Source: a virus. From it: a stretch of 26,434 nt of DNA. The first letter of the stretch is position 1, and the number at the start of each line of letters is the position of its first letter. The notes beneath the pieces are model-generated. The model did not search any database, was not told where the DNA came from, and saw nothing but the letters and a program-made list of their open reading frames with translations. Below, in pieces: positions 1 through 6,959 of this stretch. The translations under genes were made by a program, and so were the position numbers. The stretch is taken from positions 1 through 26,434 of the IMG/VR virus record IMGVR_UViG_3300021964_000435. One strand, given 5' to 3'.

Positions 1-9
1 GGAAAAATT

Positions 10-195
10 ATGGAAAAAAGAATAGTATATAAGAACGATGATGGAACAATATCAATTATTGTACCAGCAGATTGTGGTTTAACGATTGAAGAAATAGCAG
101 CTAAAGATGTTCCAGCTGGTAAGGAACATTGGATTGTTGATGCTTCTGAGATCCCTTCTGATAGAACTTTTAGAAACGCATGGGAGTGGGCATAA
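10..195 (+). CDS. Conserved small phage protein, 61 aa, function unknown
   Basis: This is the first complete gene in the window. The protein begins MEKRIVYKNDDG, has a central CGLTIEEIAAKDVP segment and ends in DRTFRNAWEW. From memory of the family, small proteins with this IVY-DG start and DRTFR-AWEW ending are common next to tail-fibre genes in alphaproteobacterial and marine phages, but no function is established. It is soluble, with no signal peptide or membrane segment. Its TAA stop shares a base with the ATG of the next gene (TAATG), which suggests translational coupling in a run of three small genes ahead of a fibre-like protein. A role in tail-fibre assembly is inferred from position only. 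Confidence 0.75.
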   Translation: MEKRIVYKNDDGTISIIVPADCGLTIEEIAAKDVPAGKEHWIVDASEIPSDRTFRNAWEWA

Positions 196-419
196 TGGGT
201 ATACAAGTAAACATTAACAAAGCAAAAGATATTACTAAAGACAGACTTCGTGCTGAACGTGAACCCTTACTAGAAGCACAAGATGTATTATACATGAGAG
301 CGCAAGAAGCTGGTGAAGATACAACAGCAATCGTAGCTGAGAAACAAAGACTGCGTGATATTACTAATCAGGTAGACAGTATGACAACTGTTGAAGAACT
401 TAAAGGAGCATCAGTATAA
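195..419 (+). CDS. Small tail-assembly-chaperone-like protein, 74 aa
   Basis: The protein has an N-terminal VNINKAKDITKDRLRAER segment, a LLEAQDVLYMRAQEAGED helix, a QRLRDITNQV helix and a C-terminal TTVEELKGA. This order (NI-KAKEI, R-PLL-A-D, LRD, TPEELK) matches a family of small helical proteins found beside tail-fibre genes and often annotated as phage tail assembly chaperones. I start it at the ATG at 195, which overlaps the previous stop as TAATG, not at the in-frame ATG at 180, because the family normally begins a few residues before the VNI motif. It is rich in Glu, Ala and Lys and predicted all-alpha. The assignment rests on motif memory and position, not on a search. Confidence 0.7.
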   Translation: MGIQVNINKAKDITKDRLRAEREPLLEAQDVLYMRAQEAGEDTTAIVAEKQRLRDITNQVDSMTTVEELKGASV

Positions 420-595
420 TGGCACTATACGATAAAATATTAACACTCAGACCTAACCTATCATCAGATGATTTTTCACCTGAAGGTACAATCATGCTAC
501 AAAATGATAGCGATGGTAAAGGTGACTACATCAGAGAATGGAATCACGCAACAGAAACTCAACCAACACAGGCTGAACTAGACGGAGCAGAGTAA
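419..595 (+). CDS. XkdW-like small tail-fibre-associated protein, 58 aa
   Basis: This short gene is linked by TAATG overlaps on both sides (stop at 417-419 of the previous gene, start of the next at 595). The protein contains ILTLRPNL, then MLQNDSDGKGDYIREWN, then QPTQAELDGAE. The ITLQNDSDG-YI-EW block followed by QPTQ-ELD is typical of XkdW-like and tail-fibre-assembly small proteins of phages. No membrane segment is present. It sits directly upstream of a C1q-like fibre protein, so a role as fibre chaperone or minor tail component is likely but inferred. Confidence 0.7.
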   Translation: MALYDKILTLRPNLSSDDFSPEGTIMLQNDSDGKGDYIREWNHATETQPTQAELDGAE

Positions 596-1131
596 TGACT
601 ATAGCGATTAAACCCACAGCATCAGGATCAACGATAGAGCAAGACGGCAGTACCATTCTAACTGTTGACAGCAGTGGGAATATTACGCCTAGCAATAACT
701 TGTATCCTAAAGGTCCAACTTTCAGAGCATACAATACTACAACTGTGCAATCTATTACAAATGGTTCTTATACTAAAGCTCTTTATCCAACAGAAGAGTT
801 TGACACAGATGGATGTTATGATACTACCAATTCTCGATTTACTCCAAATGTAGCTGGTTACTATCAAATAAACGCTGGTAATGGATTTGTTTCAAATCTT
901 ACTGGCACAAGATGGATTTTGTTATACAAAAATGGTTCTGAATTATTAACATTTCAAAGAATAGGGGCTTCTGGAACTGGTACGTTTAGATTTAGTGGAT
1001 CGTCTTTAGCGTATGCTAATGGAACAACAGATTACTTTGAAATATATTTATGGCAAGATAGTGGTGGAACATTAGACAATTTTACTAGCAATCAAACAAC
1101 TTGTTTTTCAGCATCATTAGTGAGCGTATAA
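595..1131 (+). CDS. C1q-like fibre or adhesin protein, 178 aa
   Basis: The N-terminal 40 residues are low in complexity and rich in Ser, Thr and Gly (STIEQDGSTILTVDSSGNI), resembling the attachment region of phage fibres. Residues from about 42 read as a C1q-type jelly-roll: FRAYNTTTVQSI, EEFDTDGCYDTTNSRFTPNVAGYYQINAG, LYKNGSE, and a C-terminal FSASLVSV strand. The FTP-VAGYYQINA signature is characteristic of bacterial and phage C1q-domain proteins, which trimerise and bind ligands. Probable role: short tail or head fibre involved in receptor or glycan contact. The preceding three small genes may act as its chaperones. The C-terminal TAA overlaps the next ATG. The domain call is fairly secure; the location on the virion is not known. 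Confidence 0.75.
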   Translation: MTIAIKPTASGSTIEQDGSTILTVDSSGNITPSNNLYPKGPTFRAYNTTTVQSITNGSYTKALYPTEEFDTDGCYDTTNSRFTPNVAGYYQINAGNGFVSNLTGTRWILLYKNGSELLTFQRIGASGTGTFRFSGSSLAYANGTTDYFEIYLWQDSGGTLDNFTSNQTTCFSASLVSV

Positions 1132-1298
1132 TGACACCACACGAAGAACTAGTAGCCCACGAAAAACTCTGTGCCGAACGCTACAGCACAATACACAAAC
1201 GTTTGGATCGCATCGAGGGTATGTTAAACAAACTAATATGGGGAGCACTAACTGGATTTGGTGCTGTATTTATAACTGTTATTGTTCATAATATATAA
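1131..1298 (+). CDS. XhlA-like membrane anchor of the lysis cassette, 55 aa
   Basis: I start this protein at the ATG at 1131 (TAATG overlap with the fibre gene), not at the upstream in-frame codon at 1101, which lies inside the fibre gene. Residues 1-33 are a charged helix (HEKLCAERYSTIHKRLDRIEGMLNK) and residues 34-53 are a single membrane span (LIWGALTGFGAVFITVIV). A short amphipathic coiled coil followed by a C-terminal membrane segment is the architecture of haemolysin XhlA-type proteins, which accompany holins and endolysins. It opens a block of membrane and lysis genes. Family assignment is by architecture; direct participation in lysis is inferred. Confidence 0.7.
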   Translation: MTPHEELVAHEKLCAERYSTIHKRLDRIEGMLNKLIWGALTGFGAVFITVIVHNI

Positions 1299-1504
1299 TG
1301 TTAAGTAGAATTTGTAGATATATTTTAAGAGAGGAAAACCATGGAAATAGCGATGTATTTAATTTTAATCTGTTTGATTATAGGGGTTTACGAGCTTATC
1401 CGAAATCCACTCCTAGAAAGCAAAGACAAGTTAATAGAGAAACTCAAAAAAATGTACACTGTTCTAAAGGAGACTGTATCTCGATTGAAGGAGATTGTGT
1501 TTAA
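1298..1504 (+). CDS. Small basic Cys-containing protein, 68 aa, overlapped by another ORF
   Basis: This ORF begins at an ATG overlapping the previous stop (TAATG), the junction used repeatedly in this operon. The product is basic in the middle (STPRKQRQVNRETQKN) and ends in a Cys-rich tail, CSKGDCISIEGDC. It has no signal peptide or membrane span. By my count only about 10 of 54 third codon positions in the overlapped part are G or C, as expected for a real gene in this AT-rich genome, whereas the other frame has many G/C-ending codons. It overlaps a 55-aa ORF (1341-1508) in the +1 frame over almost all of that ORF's length. Function unknown; either or both ORFs could be expressed. Confidence 0.5.
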   Translation: MLSRICRYILREENHGNSDVFNFNLFDYRGLRAYPKSTPRKQRQVNRETQKNVHCSKGDCISIEGDCV

Positions 1505-1508
1505 GTGA
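1341..1508 (+). CDS. Single-span membrane protein with amphipathic helix, 55 aa, nested in another frame
   Basis: An ATG preceded by GAGAGGAAAACC gives a good ribosome binding site. Residues 3-20 form a strong membrane span (IAMYLILICLIIGVYELI), and residues 25-55 form a charged helix with coiled-coil character (ESKDKLIEKLKKMYTVLKETVSRLKEI). Its TGA overlaps the GTG start of the next gene. An N-terminal span followed by a coiled coil, within a lysis cassette and overlapping another ORF, recalls Rz/Rz1 spanin pairs. However, it is much shorter than a usual Rz, and the partner ORF lacks a lipobox. It could instead be a small holin or antiholin. G/C-rich third positions suggest it was overprinted on the older 68-aa frame. 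Confidence 0.5.
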   Translation: MEIAMYLILICLIIGVYELIRNPLLESKDKLIEKLKKMYTVLKETVSRLKEIVFK

Positions 1509-1858
1509 AGAAATACTTATCAGTATTTTCTAAACGACTAAGTGAGTCAACTATTTCATGTATGGTAGCTATGACTCAAGGTAATTTACTTATTATGACA
1601 CTTGGTCATTGGCAAAAAGCATTACAAGTAGGAACAGTAGCTTCATTAGCTACAATATTATTTATATTAATAGATAAAGAACATATTACAAAAAGTAAAT
1701 TTGCTATGGCAGGAGTTATTGGATTCTTTACTGCTATTGCAGATTTTATATTACATCCATCAGGTTTTGGTGGACCAACAACAGAAGCAGTAGTTACAGG
1801 TATAGGAGCAGGTTTACTGTGTTTAGCTATGACTTCTGTATGGAGAACAAATGATTAA
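1505..1858 (+). CDS. Three-span membrane protein of the lysis cassette, 117 aa
   Basis: The start is a GTG that overlaps the preceding TGA; an AAGGAG lies about 11 nt upstream. The protein has an amphipathic N-terminus (MKKYLSVFSKRLSESTISCM) and three hydrophobic segments at about residues 39-56, 66-84 and 95-112. The segments are Gly/Ala rich, with GVIGFFTAIADFILHPSGFGG and AVVTGIGAGLLCLA. Proteins of this kind occur beside holin and endolysin genes in marine phages. Its size, topology and position make it a candidate holin or pinholin partner of the next gene. Its 3' end overlaps the next gene by 8 nt in another frame. I do not recognise a named family with certainty. Confidence 0.7.
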   Translation: MKKYLSVFSKRLSESTISCMVAMTQGNLLIMTLGHWQKALQVGTVASLATILFILIDKEHITKSKFAMAGVIGFFTAIADFILHPSGFGGPTTEAVVTGIGAGLLCLAMTSVWRTND

Positions 1859-2243
1859 CGCTATTTTACCATTAATAGGGACTGTATTAGACAAGGTTAT
1901 ACCAGACAACAATGCAAAACAAAAAGCCAAACAAGAAATTGAAAAAGCTCTTATCGATAATGCAGCTAAGATTAATCTCACTCAGGCTGAGACAAATAAG
2001 ATTGAAGCTGCTCATCGCTCTATTTTCGTTAGTGGTTGGCGTCCTTTCCTTGGTTGGTGCAGTGGGTTTGGTTTTGCTTGGGTGTTTGTTGTATCCCCAG
2101 TTGCTCAGTGGGTGCTTGCATTACAGGGCATTAATTTAGTATTACCACAATTACAAACAGATGTTTTAATGGAATTAACTTTAGCCATGCTTGGTCTTGC
2201 AGGTCTTAGAACTTGGGAAAAAAGCAAAGGCTTAACTAAATGA
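1851..2243 (+). CDS. Holin of the 3TM (GTA holin) type, 130 aa
   Basis: Residues 1-55 form a long charged helix (KQKAKQEIEKALIDNAAKINLTQAETNKIEAAH). The conserved block SGWRPFLGWCSGFGFAWVFV follows at 61-80, with membrane segments at about 66-91 and 106-119 and a C-terminal RTWEKSKG tail. A Glu/Lys-rich N-terminus, S-W-RP at the first span and a C-terminal TWEK are the hallmarks of the 3TM phage holin family (GTA_holin_3TM). Holins form inner-membrane lesions that trigger lysis. Immediately downstream, with a 4-nt ATGA overlap, is the peptidase endolysin, which supports the holin role. Confidence in the family is good; which of the cassette's membrane proteins sets lysis timing is unknown. 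Confidence 0.8.
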   Translation: MINAILPLIGTVLDKVIPDNNAKQKAKQEIEKALIDNAAKINLTQAETNKIEAAHRSIFVSGWRPFLGWCSGFGFAWVFVVSPVAQWVLALQGINLVLPQLQTDVLMELTLAMLGLAGLRTWEKSKGLTK

Positions 2244-2677
2244 GATTATCAGAAAATTTTAGATTAATCGAATTTACTAGATCTCAAACTGCTTCTAGAT
2301 ATGGAATAGATAACACTCCTAACGAAGAACAATTAGAGAATTTAAAAACTTTAGCAAAAGGATTAGAAGATGTTAGGACTAAGCTTGATAGTAACCCTAT
2401 TAATATTAGCAGTGGTTTTAGGTGTGAGGCTCTCAATGATCGTTTGGGATCAAAACGAACAAGTAGACATATTATGGGTCTCGCTGCTGACTTTACTGCT
2501 GATCGTTATGATAGCGTTGAACGAGTATTTAGCGTACTAAAAGATTCATCTATTGGATTTGATCAGTTGATATTAGAATATAACTCTTGGATACATATAT
2601 CGTTTCCAAAAGAAGGTGAAGAACCTAAAAAACAAGTGTTAATTATAGATAAAGATGGAGTAAGAAATGACTATTGA
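2240..2677 (+). CDS. Peptidase M15-type endolysin, 145 aa
   Basis: This single-domain enzyme has the M15 (D-Ala-D-Ala carboxypeptidase / L-alanyl-D-glutamate peptidase-like) signatures. The N-terminal NFRLIEFTRSQTASRYGIDN is followed by ISSGFRCEALNDRLG (56-70) and SRHIMGLAADF, with zinc ligands His77 and Asp84, and WIHISF with the third ligand His119. It probably cleaves peptide bonds in host peptidoglycan at the end of infection. There is no signal peptide, so release through the upstream holin is expected. The ATG overlaps the holin stop (ATGA). The protein is near the usual size of M15_3 phage endolysins and appears intact. The exact bond cleaved cannot be read from the sequence. Confidence 0.9.
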   Translation: MRLSENFRLIEFTRSQTASRYGIDNTPNEEQLENLKTLAKGLEDVRTKLDSNPINISSGFRCEALNDRLGSKRTSRHIMGLAADFTADRYDSVERVFSVLKDSSIGFDQLILEYNSWIHISFPKEGEEPKKQVLIIDKDGVRNDY

Positions 2678-2936
2678 ATATAGAGGTGAAAAGTTTTCAG
2701 GTTATAACAAACCTAAGAAAACACCTGGTGCTAAAAAGTCTCATGCAGTATTAGCTAAAGATGGAGACAAAGTTAAGTTAATTAGATTTGGTCAGCAAGG
2801 TGTAAGTGGTGCAGGATCTAATCCTAAGACTGCTTCTGAAAAAGCAAGACAAAAATCATTTAAAGCACGTCATGCTACAAACATAAGTAAAGGTAAAATG
2901 TCAGCAGCCTACTGGGCAGATAAGGTGAAATGGTAA
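2667..2936 (+). CDS. Conserved basic phage protein, 89 aa, function unknown
   Basis: The product begins MTIEYRGEKFSGYNKPKKTPG and continues with SHAVLAKDGDKVKLIRFGQQGVSGAG, NPKTASEKARQKSFKARHATNI and SAAYWADKVKW. I recognise this as a conserved small protein of T7-like marine and other phages (RFG-QG..G, ARRKSFKARH, AAYWA..VKW blocks). No established function is known to me. It is very basic (many Lys and Arg), soluble, and overlaps the endolysin gene by 11 nt in another frame. Nucleic-acid binding or a role near packaging is conceivable from charge and position, between lysis genes and terminase, but is not demonstrated. Confidence 0.8.
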   Translation: MTIEYRGEKFSGYNKPKKTPGAKKSHAVLAKDGDKVKLIRFGQQGVSGAGSNPKTASEKARQKSFKARHATNISKGKMSAAYWADKVKW

Positions 2937-3073
2937 TGAGTTTAGTAGAAAACATAAATAAAAGAAAAAAAGCAGGAACAAGTAGAACTAAAAAGAAGAC
3001 TACTATTACTTCAAAAGCTTACAAAGATATGAAAAATAACTGGGGTAAAAAGAAAAAAACTAAGAAGGCTTAG
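2936..3073 (+). CDS. Very small basic protein, 45 aa
   Basis: The start ATG overlaps the previous stop in a TAATG junction. The product is MSLVENINKRKKAGTSRTKK followed by TTITSKAYKDMKNNWGKKKKTKKA. It is extremely Lys rich and without hydrophobic segments. Similar proteins beginning MSL-ENI--RKKAGTSR-K occur at the same place beside the preceding 89-aa protein in related phages as far as I recall, which supports it being real. Its stop is followed two bases later by the next ATG. Function unknown; charge suggests nucleic-acid contact. Confidence 0.65.
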   Translation: MSLVENINKRKKAGTSRTKKKTTITSKAYKDMKNNWGKKKKTKKA

Positions 3074-3075
3074 TA

Positions 3076-3552
3076 ATGATAATTAATAACGATACTCCAT
3101 TATATGATTTTGTAAATTATTGGATGGAGCATAAACCTTTTAAAGTACCTGAAGATATTAAAAATCCAGTTCAATTTGTTAAGAATGCTCAAGAAACTAT
3201 ATTATATAGAGAAGGACCTTTTCAAGTAGAACTAATAGCATTAAAACCTAATGCAGCTTCAGTACCTCACACTCATCCTAACACAGATACTGTTTTAGTA
3301 TATGTTTCAGGAGATGTAGATATTAAAAGAAAGCATAAATGGTATTATCATCCATTTGATATTTTTAAAGGAAAAATGCCTTATCCTGCTTTACCTATAG
3401 CACATGATACAGTTCATTCAGCTTGTACTGGACCTTTAGGTGGATCTTTTTTAAACATAGAAAAATGGATTAATAAAGCTAAACCTACTTTTATTGGTAA
3501 TGATTGGATGGATGAAGAAGGTAAAACTAGTTACGAAGAAAGTAAATTATGA
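3076..3552 (+). CDS. Cupin-fold protein upstream of terminase, 158 aa
   Basis: The core contains the first cupin motif, VPHTHPNTDTVLVYVSGDV (His65 and His67 as likely metal ligands, with an acidic residue at Asp71). A second motif lies around PIAHDTVHSACTGPLGGSFLNIEKW (His110, His114). The flanks include a basic KRKHKWYYHPF segment. The protein is a single-domain cupin of usual size, probably binding a divalent metal. Substrate cannot be deduced. It lies where a terminase small subunit gene might be expected, overlapping the start of the terminase large subunit gene by 4 nt (ATGA), but the fold is not that of a small terminase. It may be virion-associated or an auxiliary enzyme; this is open. 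Confidence 0.7.
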   Translation: MIINNDTPLYDFVNYWMEHKPFKVPEDIKNPVQFVKNAQETILYREGPFQVELIALKPNAASVPHTHPNTDTVLVYVSGDVDIKRKHKWYYHPFDIFKGKMPYPALPIAHDTVHSACTGPLGGSFLNIEKWINKAKPTFIGNDWMDEEGKTSYEESKL

Positions 3553-5084
3553 GTACAACTAAAATAGATCAAATTAGAGAAGCAGCAGAAAATGATCTAT
3601 TAACGTTCATTAAACTAGTAGCACCTCATTTAATGTTAGGTGGTGTTCACGAAGAGTTAATTAGTTGGTGGGTTAGACAAGATGCTAAAGAAAACCAATT
3701 AGTTCTACTACCTCGTGGACACATGAAGTCTAAGTTGATTGCTTACAGAACAGCTTGGTGGTTAACTAAGCATCCTGAAACAACTATATTATATGTTTCA
3801 GCTACAGCAGATTTAGCAGAAAAACAGTTGTATCAAGTTAAACAAATTATTGATAGTCCTATCTATAGACGTTACTGGTCTGAAATGATACACCCTGAAG
3901 AGGGTAAACGAGAACGATGGGCAGTTGCTGAAATAGCAGTTGACCATCCTAAAAGAAAATTAGAAGGAGTTAGAGATGCTAGCATTAAAGCAGTTGGGCT
4001 TACCAGTAATACTACTGGCTTCCATGCTGATGTTGTGGTGCTTGACGATATTGTTGTACCAGGTAATGCTTATACTGAGGAAGGAAGAGACAAAGTTGCT
4101 TCAGCATACAGCCAACTGGCTTCCATTGAAAACCCTGGTGCTTATGAGTGGGTTGTTGGGACTCGTTATCACCCTAGAGATATATATGATACTATGATTA
4201 ACATGAAAGAATCTCTATATGATGATGATGGAGAACTTATTTCAGAAGAACCAGTATATGAGTTGTTTCAAAAAGTTGTAGAAACAAATGGTGAGTTTTT
4301 ATGGGCTAAACAAAAAAGAGAAGATGGTAAAGCTTTTGGTTTTGATGCAAAAGAACTAGCTAGAATTAAAGCTAAATATGTAGATACAACACAATTTTAT
4401 GCTCAGTACTATAATAATCCAAATAGTAATGAAACTGCTAGGATTAAACAAGATAGTTTTCAATACTATGATCGCTCTATATTAACAAATAGAGAAGGTG
4501 ATTGGATGATAAGAGATCGTAAGTTAAATATATATGCAGCAATTGACTTTGCGTTTTCTCTTAGAAAACAAGCTGACTACACTGCATTAGTTGTTGTAGG
4601 TGTAGATCATCAAAATAATTACTATGTACTAGACATAGATAGATTTAAAACAGATCGTATTGTAGATTATTATTCACATATTTTAACTGCTTGGGAAAAG
4701 TGGGGATTTAGAAAACTTAGAGCTGAAACAACAGTAGCTCAACAAACAATTGTAAGAGAGTTAAAAGATAGTTATCTTAAACCTAATGGTATACCTCTTG
4801 CTATTGATGAGTTTAGACCTACACGAAACCTAGGTGATAAGTTTGAAAGAGTTAGTGCAGTACTTGAACCTAAGTATGATAATCTTCAAGTATGGCATTA
4901 TAAAGGTGGTAATTGTCAATCGTTAGAAGAAGAACTTGTAATGGTTCATCCACCTCATGATGATATTAAAGATGCACTAGCTAATGCAATATCAATAGCT
5001 ACAGCTCCTAAACAAAGAGTAGGTTCTTTTAGTTTAGGTAAAAATGTTATGACACACTCTCGTTTTGGAGGAGTATCTTACTAA
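3549..5084 (+). CDS. Terminase large subunit, 511 aa
   Basis: This is the ATP-driven DNA packaging motor with an N-terminal ATPase and a C-terminal RNase H-like nuclease. Walker A is PRGHMKS at residues 55-61, Walker B is VVVLDD at 162-167, and the coupling motif region is VGTRYHPRD at 203-211. Nuclease acidic residues are Asp333 in AAIDFAFS, Glu393 in RAETT and the Asp cluster 471-475 in HDDIKDALANA. Length fits the T7 gp19-like family and no catalytic motif is missing. The portal gene follows after 9 nt with a weak GGAAAA ribosome site. No small terminase subunit is evident nearby. Identification is very secure. Confidence 0.95.
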   Translation: MSTTKIDQIREAAENDLLTFIKLVAPHLMLGGVHEELISWWVRQDAKENQLVLLPRGHMKSKLIAYRTAWWLTKHPETTILYVSATADLAEKQLYQVKQIIDSPIYRRYWSEMIHPEEGKRERWAVAEIAVDHPKRKLEGVRDASIKAVGLTSNTTGFHADVVVLDDIVVPGNAYTEEGRDKVASAYSQLASIENPGAYEWVVGTRYHPRDIYDTMINMKESLYDDDGELISEEPVYELFQKVVETNGEFLWAKQKREDGKAFGFDAKELARIKAKYVDTTQFYAQYYNNPNSNETARIKQDSFQYYDRSILTNREGDWMIRDRKLNIYAAIDFAFSLRKQADYTALVVVGVDHQNNYYVLDIDRFKTDRIVDYYSHILTAWEKWGFRKLRAETTVAQQTIVRELKDSYLKPNGIPLAIDEFRPTRNLGDKFERVSAVLEPKYDNLQVWHYKGGNCQSLEEELVMVHPPHDDIKDALANAISIATAPKQRVGSFSLGKNVMTHSRFGGVSY

Positions 5085-5093
5085 GGAAAATTT

Positions 5094-6920
5094 ATGGCAG
5101 GAAAAACAGCACAAATTAGAGAACTAATGGATAGAGACGGAATGGCTCGTCAGTTAGCTGGACTCTATAATAATTGGTGGATTCAAAGACGAGATAAAGA
5201 AGGTGAATGGAGAGAACTAAGGAATTATTTATTTGCAACTGATACAACTAAAACAACTAATTCTAAACTTCCTTGGAAGAATAAAACTACTCTGCCTAAG
5301 CTTACTCAGATACGAGACAACCTTCATGCTAACTATATGGATGCGTTGTTTCCAAATGATAATTGGATGAAGTGGGAAGGTCATAATCTAAAAGATGCTA
5401 CTGCTAAAAAACGTAAAGCTATTACAGCTTATCTACAGACTAAACTAAAAGAGTCTAACTTTAGAGAGACTGTTTCTGATTTAGTATATGACTACATTGA
5501 CTATGGAAACTGTTTTGGTGAAGTTACTTTTGTAGATGAAAGCCATACTGATCCTTATGATGGTTCAGAAGTAGTTACATATCGTGGTCCTAAGTTACAA
5601 AGAGTATCACCATTTGATATAGTGTTTAATCCTGTAGCTAGCTCATTTAAAGAGTCACCTAAGTTTACTCGTTATGTAAAAACAGTAGGTGAAATAATGA
5701 AAGAAGCTAAGACTAGACCTGACCTTAACTATGATGAAGATAAACTTAAGAAAGCTATTGAGTTTAGAAAGCAGATTTCATCTTTCCAAATGGAAGATAT
5801 TAACAAATCAGAAGGTTTTTTAGTAGATGGTTTTGGTTCTTTATATGAATACTATCAATCAGGTTTAGTAGAGATACTAGAATTTGAAGGTGATATTTAT
5901 GATGAAGTAAATGATGAACTACTAGAAAACAAAATCATTACTATTGTTGATCGTAGTTATGTAGTACGAAATATAGACAATCCTTCTTACTTAGGTAAAG
6001 ATACTAAGCATCATGTTGGTTGGAGATCTCGTCCTGATAACTTATATGGTATGGGTCCACTAGATAACTTAGTTGGATTACAATATCGTGTAGATCACTT
6101 AGAGAACTTAAAAGCAGATGCTTTAGATATGACTATACATCCACCTCTTAAAATTAAAGGTGATGTAGAACCATTCGAATGGCATCCTGAGTCAACAATT
6201 CATATTCCTGAAGATGGTGAAGTAGAAGCTATGCCTCCAAACGCAGCAGCTTTCCAAGTTAATAACGAAATAGGTACATTATTAGCTCTTATGGAAGAAA
6301 TGGCAGGAGCTCCTAAAGAAGCTATGGGCTTTAGAAGTCCTGGTGAAAAGACAGCTTTTGAAGTTCAACAGCTACAAACAGCAGCTTCTAGAATCTTCCA
6401 ACATAAGATTAATCAGTTTGAAGTAGAGTTCTTAGAACCTATTCTAAATATGATGTTAGAAATGGCTAGAAGAAACCTAGATGCAGCAGAAGTTGCTCGA
6501 ACAATGGATGATGATTTAGGTGTAGCAGACTTTATGTCTATTACTAAAGAAGATATAACAGCTCGTGGTAAGTTAAGACCTATTGGAGCTAGACACTATG
6601 CAGCTAGAGCACAGTTAATACAGAATATGTTAGGTTTATTTAATAGCCCTATGGGTCAGTTAATACAGCCTCATATTTCTGCTAAACGACTAGCTAAGAT
6701 GGTAGAAGAATACATGGGCTTTGAAGATTATGAGTTCATAAAAGACAATGCAGCCTTATTTGAACAAGGTGAGCAGGCACAAATTCAGCAACAAATACAG
6801 TCTTCTGTACAGGCACAGCAACAGCAGCCTGGTATGCAAGAACAAATGTTAGCTGAACAAGAGGCAGAACTAGCAGGTCAAGTTTCAGAGGATGGAGAAA
6901 TACCTCCTGAAATGCAGTAA
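5094..6920 (+). CDS. Portal (head-tail connector) protein, 608 aa
   Basis: This large soluble protein directly follows the terminase and precedes the scaffold and capsid genes, the canonical portal position. Recognisable features are the N-terminal WWIQRRDKEGEWRELRNYLFATDT, LHANYMDALFPNDNWMKWEG, DYIDYGNCFGEVTF, the RPDNLYGMGPLDNLVGLQYRVDHLENLKADA block around the middle, and MEEMAGAPKEAMGFRSPGEKTAFEVQQLQ, which is typical of podovirus portals. The C-terminal about 60 residues are Gln/Glu-rich and probably disordered (QIQQQIQSSVQAQQQQ). As a dodecamer it would form the channel at the unique vertex, bind terminase during packaging and the gp11-like adaptor afterwards. It appears complete. Confidence 0.92.
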   Translation: MAGKTAQIRELMDRDGMARQLAGLYNNWWIQRRDKEGEWRELRNYLFATDTTKTTNSKLPWKNKTTLPKLTQIRDNLHANYMDALFPNDNWMKWEGHNLKDATAKKRKAITAYLQTKLKESNFRETVSDLVYDYIDYGNCFGEVTFVDESHTDPYDGSEVVTYRGPKLQRVSPFDIVFNPVASSFKESPKFTRYVKTVGEIMKEAKTRPDLNYDEDKLKKAIEFRKQISSFQMEDINKSEGFLVDGFGSLYEYYQSGLVEILEFEGDIYDEVNDELLENKIITIVDRSYVVRNIDNPSYLGKDTKHHVGWRSRPDNLYGMGPLDNLVGLQYRVDHLENLKADALDMTIHPPLKIKGDVEPFEWHPESTIHIPEDGEVEAMPPNAAAFQVNNEIGTLLALMEEMAGAPKEAMGFRSPGEKTAFEVQQLQTAASRIFQHKINQFEVEFLEPILNMMLEMARRNLDAAEVARTMDDDLGVADFMSITKEDITARGKLRPIGARHYAARAQLIQNMLGLFNSPMGQLIQPHISAKRLAKMVEEYMGFEDYEFIKDNAALFEQGEQAQIQQQIQSSVQAQQQQPGMQEQMLAEQEAELAGQVSEDGEIPPEMQ

Positions 6921-6924
6921 TTGC

Positions 6925-6953
6925 TTGACTTTTATAATGACTTATGGTATAAT
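6925..6953 (+). promoter_or_regulatory. Sigma70-type promoter with extended -10, upstream of scaffold/capsid genes
   Basis: A -35 box TTGACT (6925-6930), a 17-nt spacer and a consensus -10 TATAAT (6948-6953) preceded by TGG give a near-ideal extended -10 host promoter in the portal/74-aa gene gap. The ATG of the next gene lies at 6960, 6 nt after the -10, so initiation at the usual distance would start at or next to the start codon. A second TATAAT (6933-6938) lies inside the spacer but has no -35 partner. The core TATGGTATAATA is identical to that of the - strand promoter at 25795-25823. Confidence 0.75.
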
Positions 6954-6959
6954 AATTGT

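Noticed and set aside
180-194. Upstream ATG for the 74-aa tail-assembly-like gene
   Set aside because: The family starts just before the VNI-KAK segment and the TAATG junction at 193-197 fits the coupling style of the operon.
658-867. Antisense 69-aa open frame in the C1q-like gene
   Set aside because: No ribosome site, atypical composition, and fully explained by the sense-strand gene.
6921-6959. TTG start giving an 87-aa version of the 74-aa protein
   Set aside because: The stretch is occupied by a strong promoter and lacks a ribosome site.
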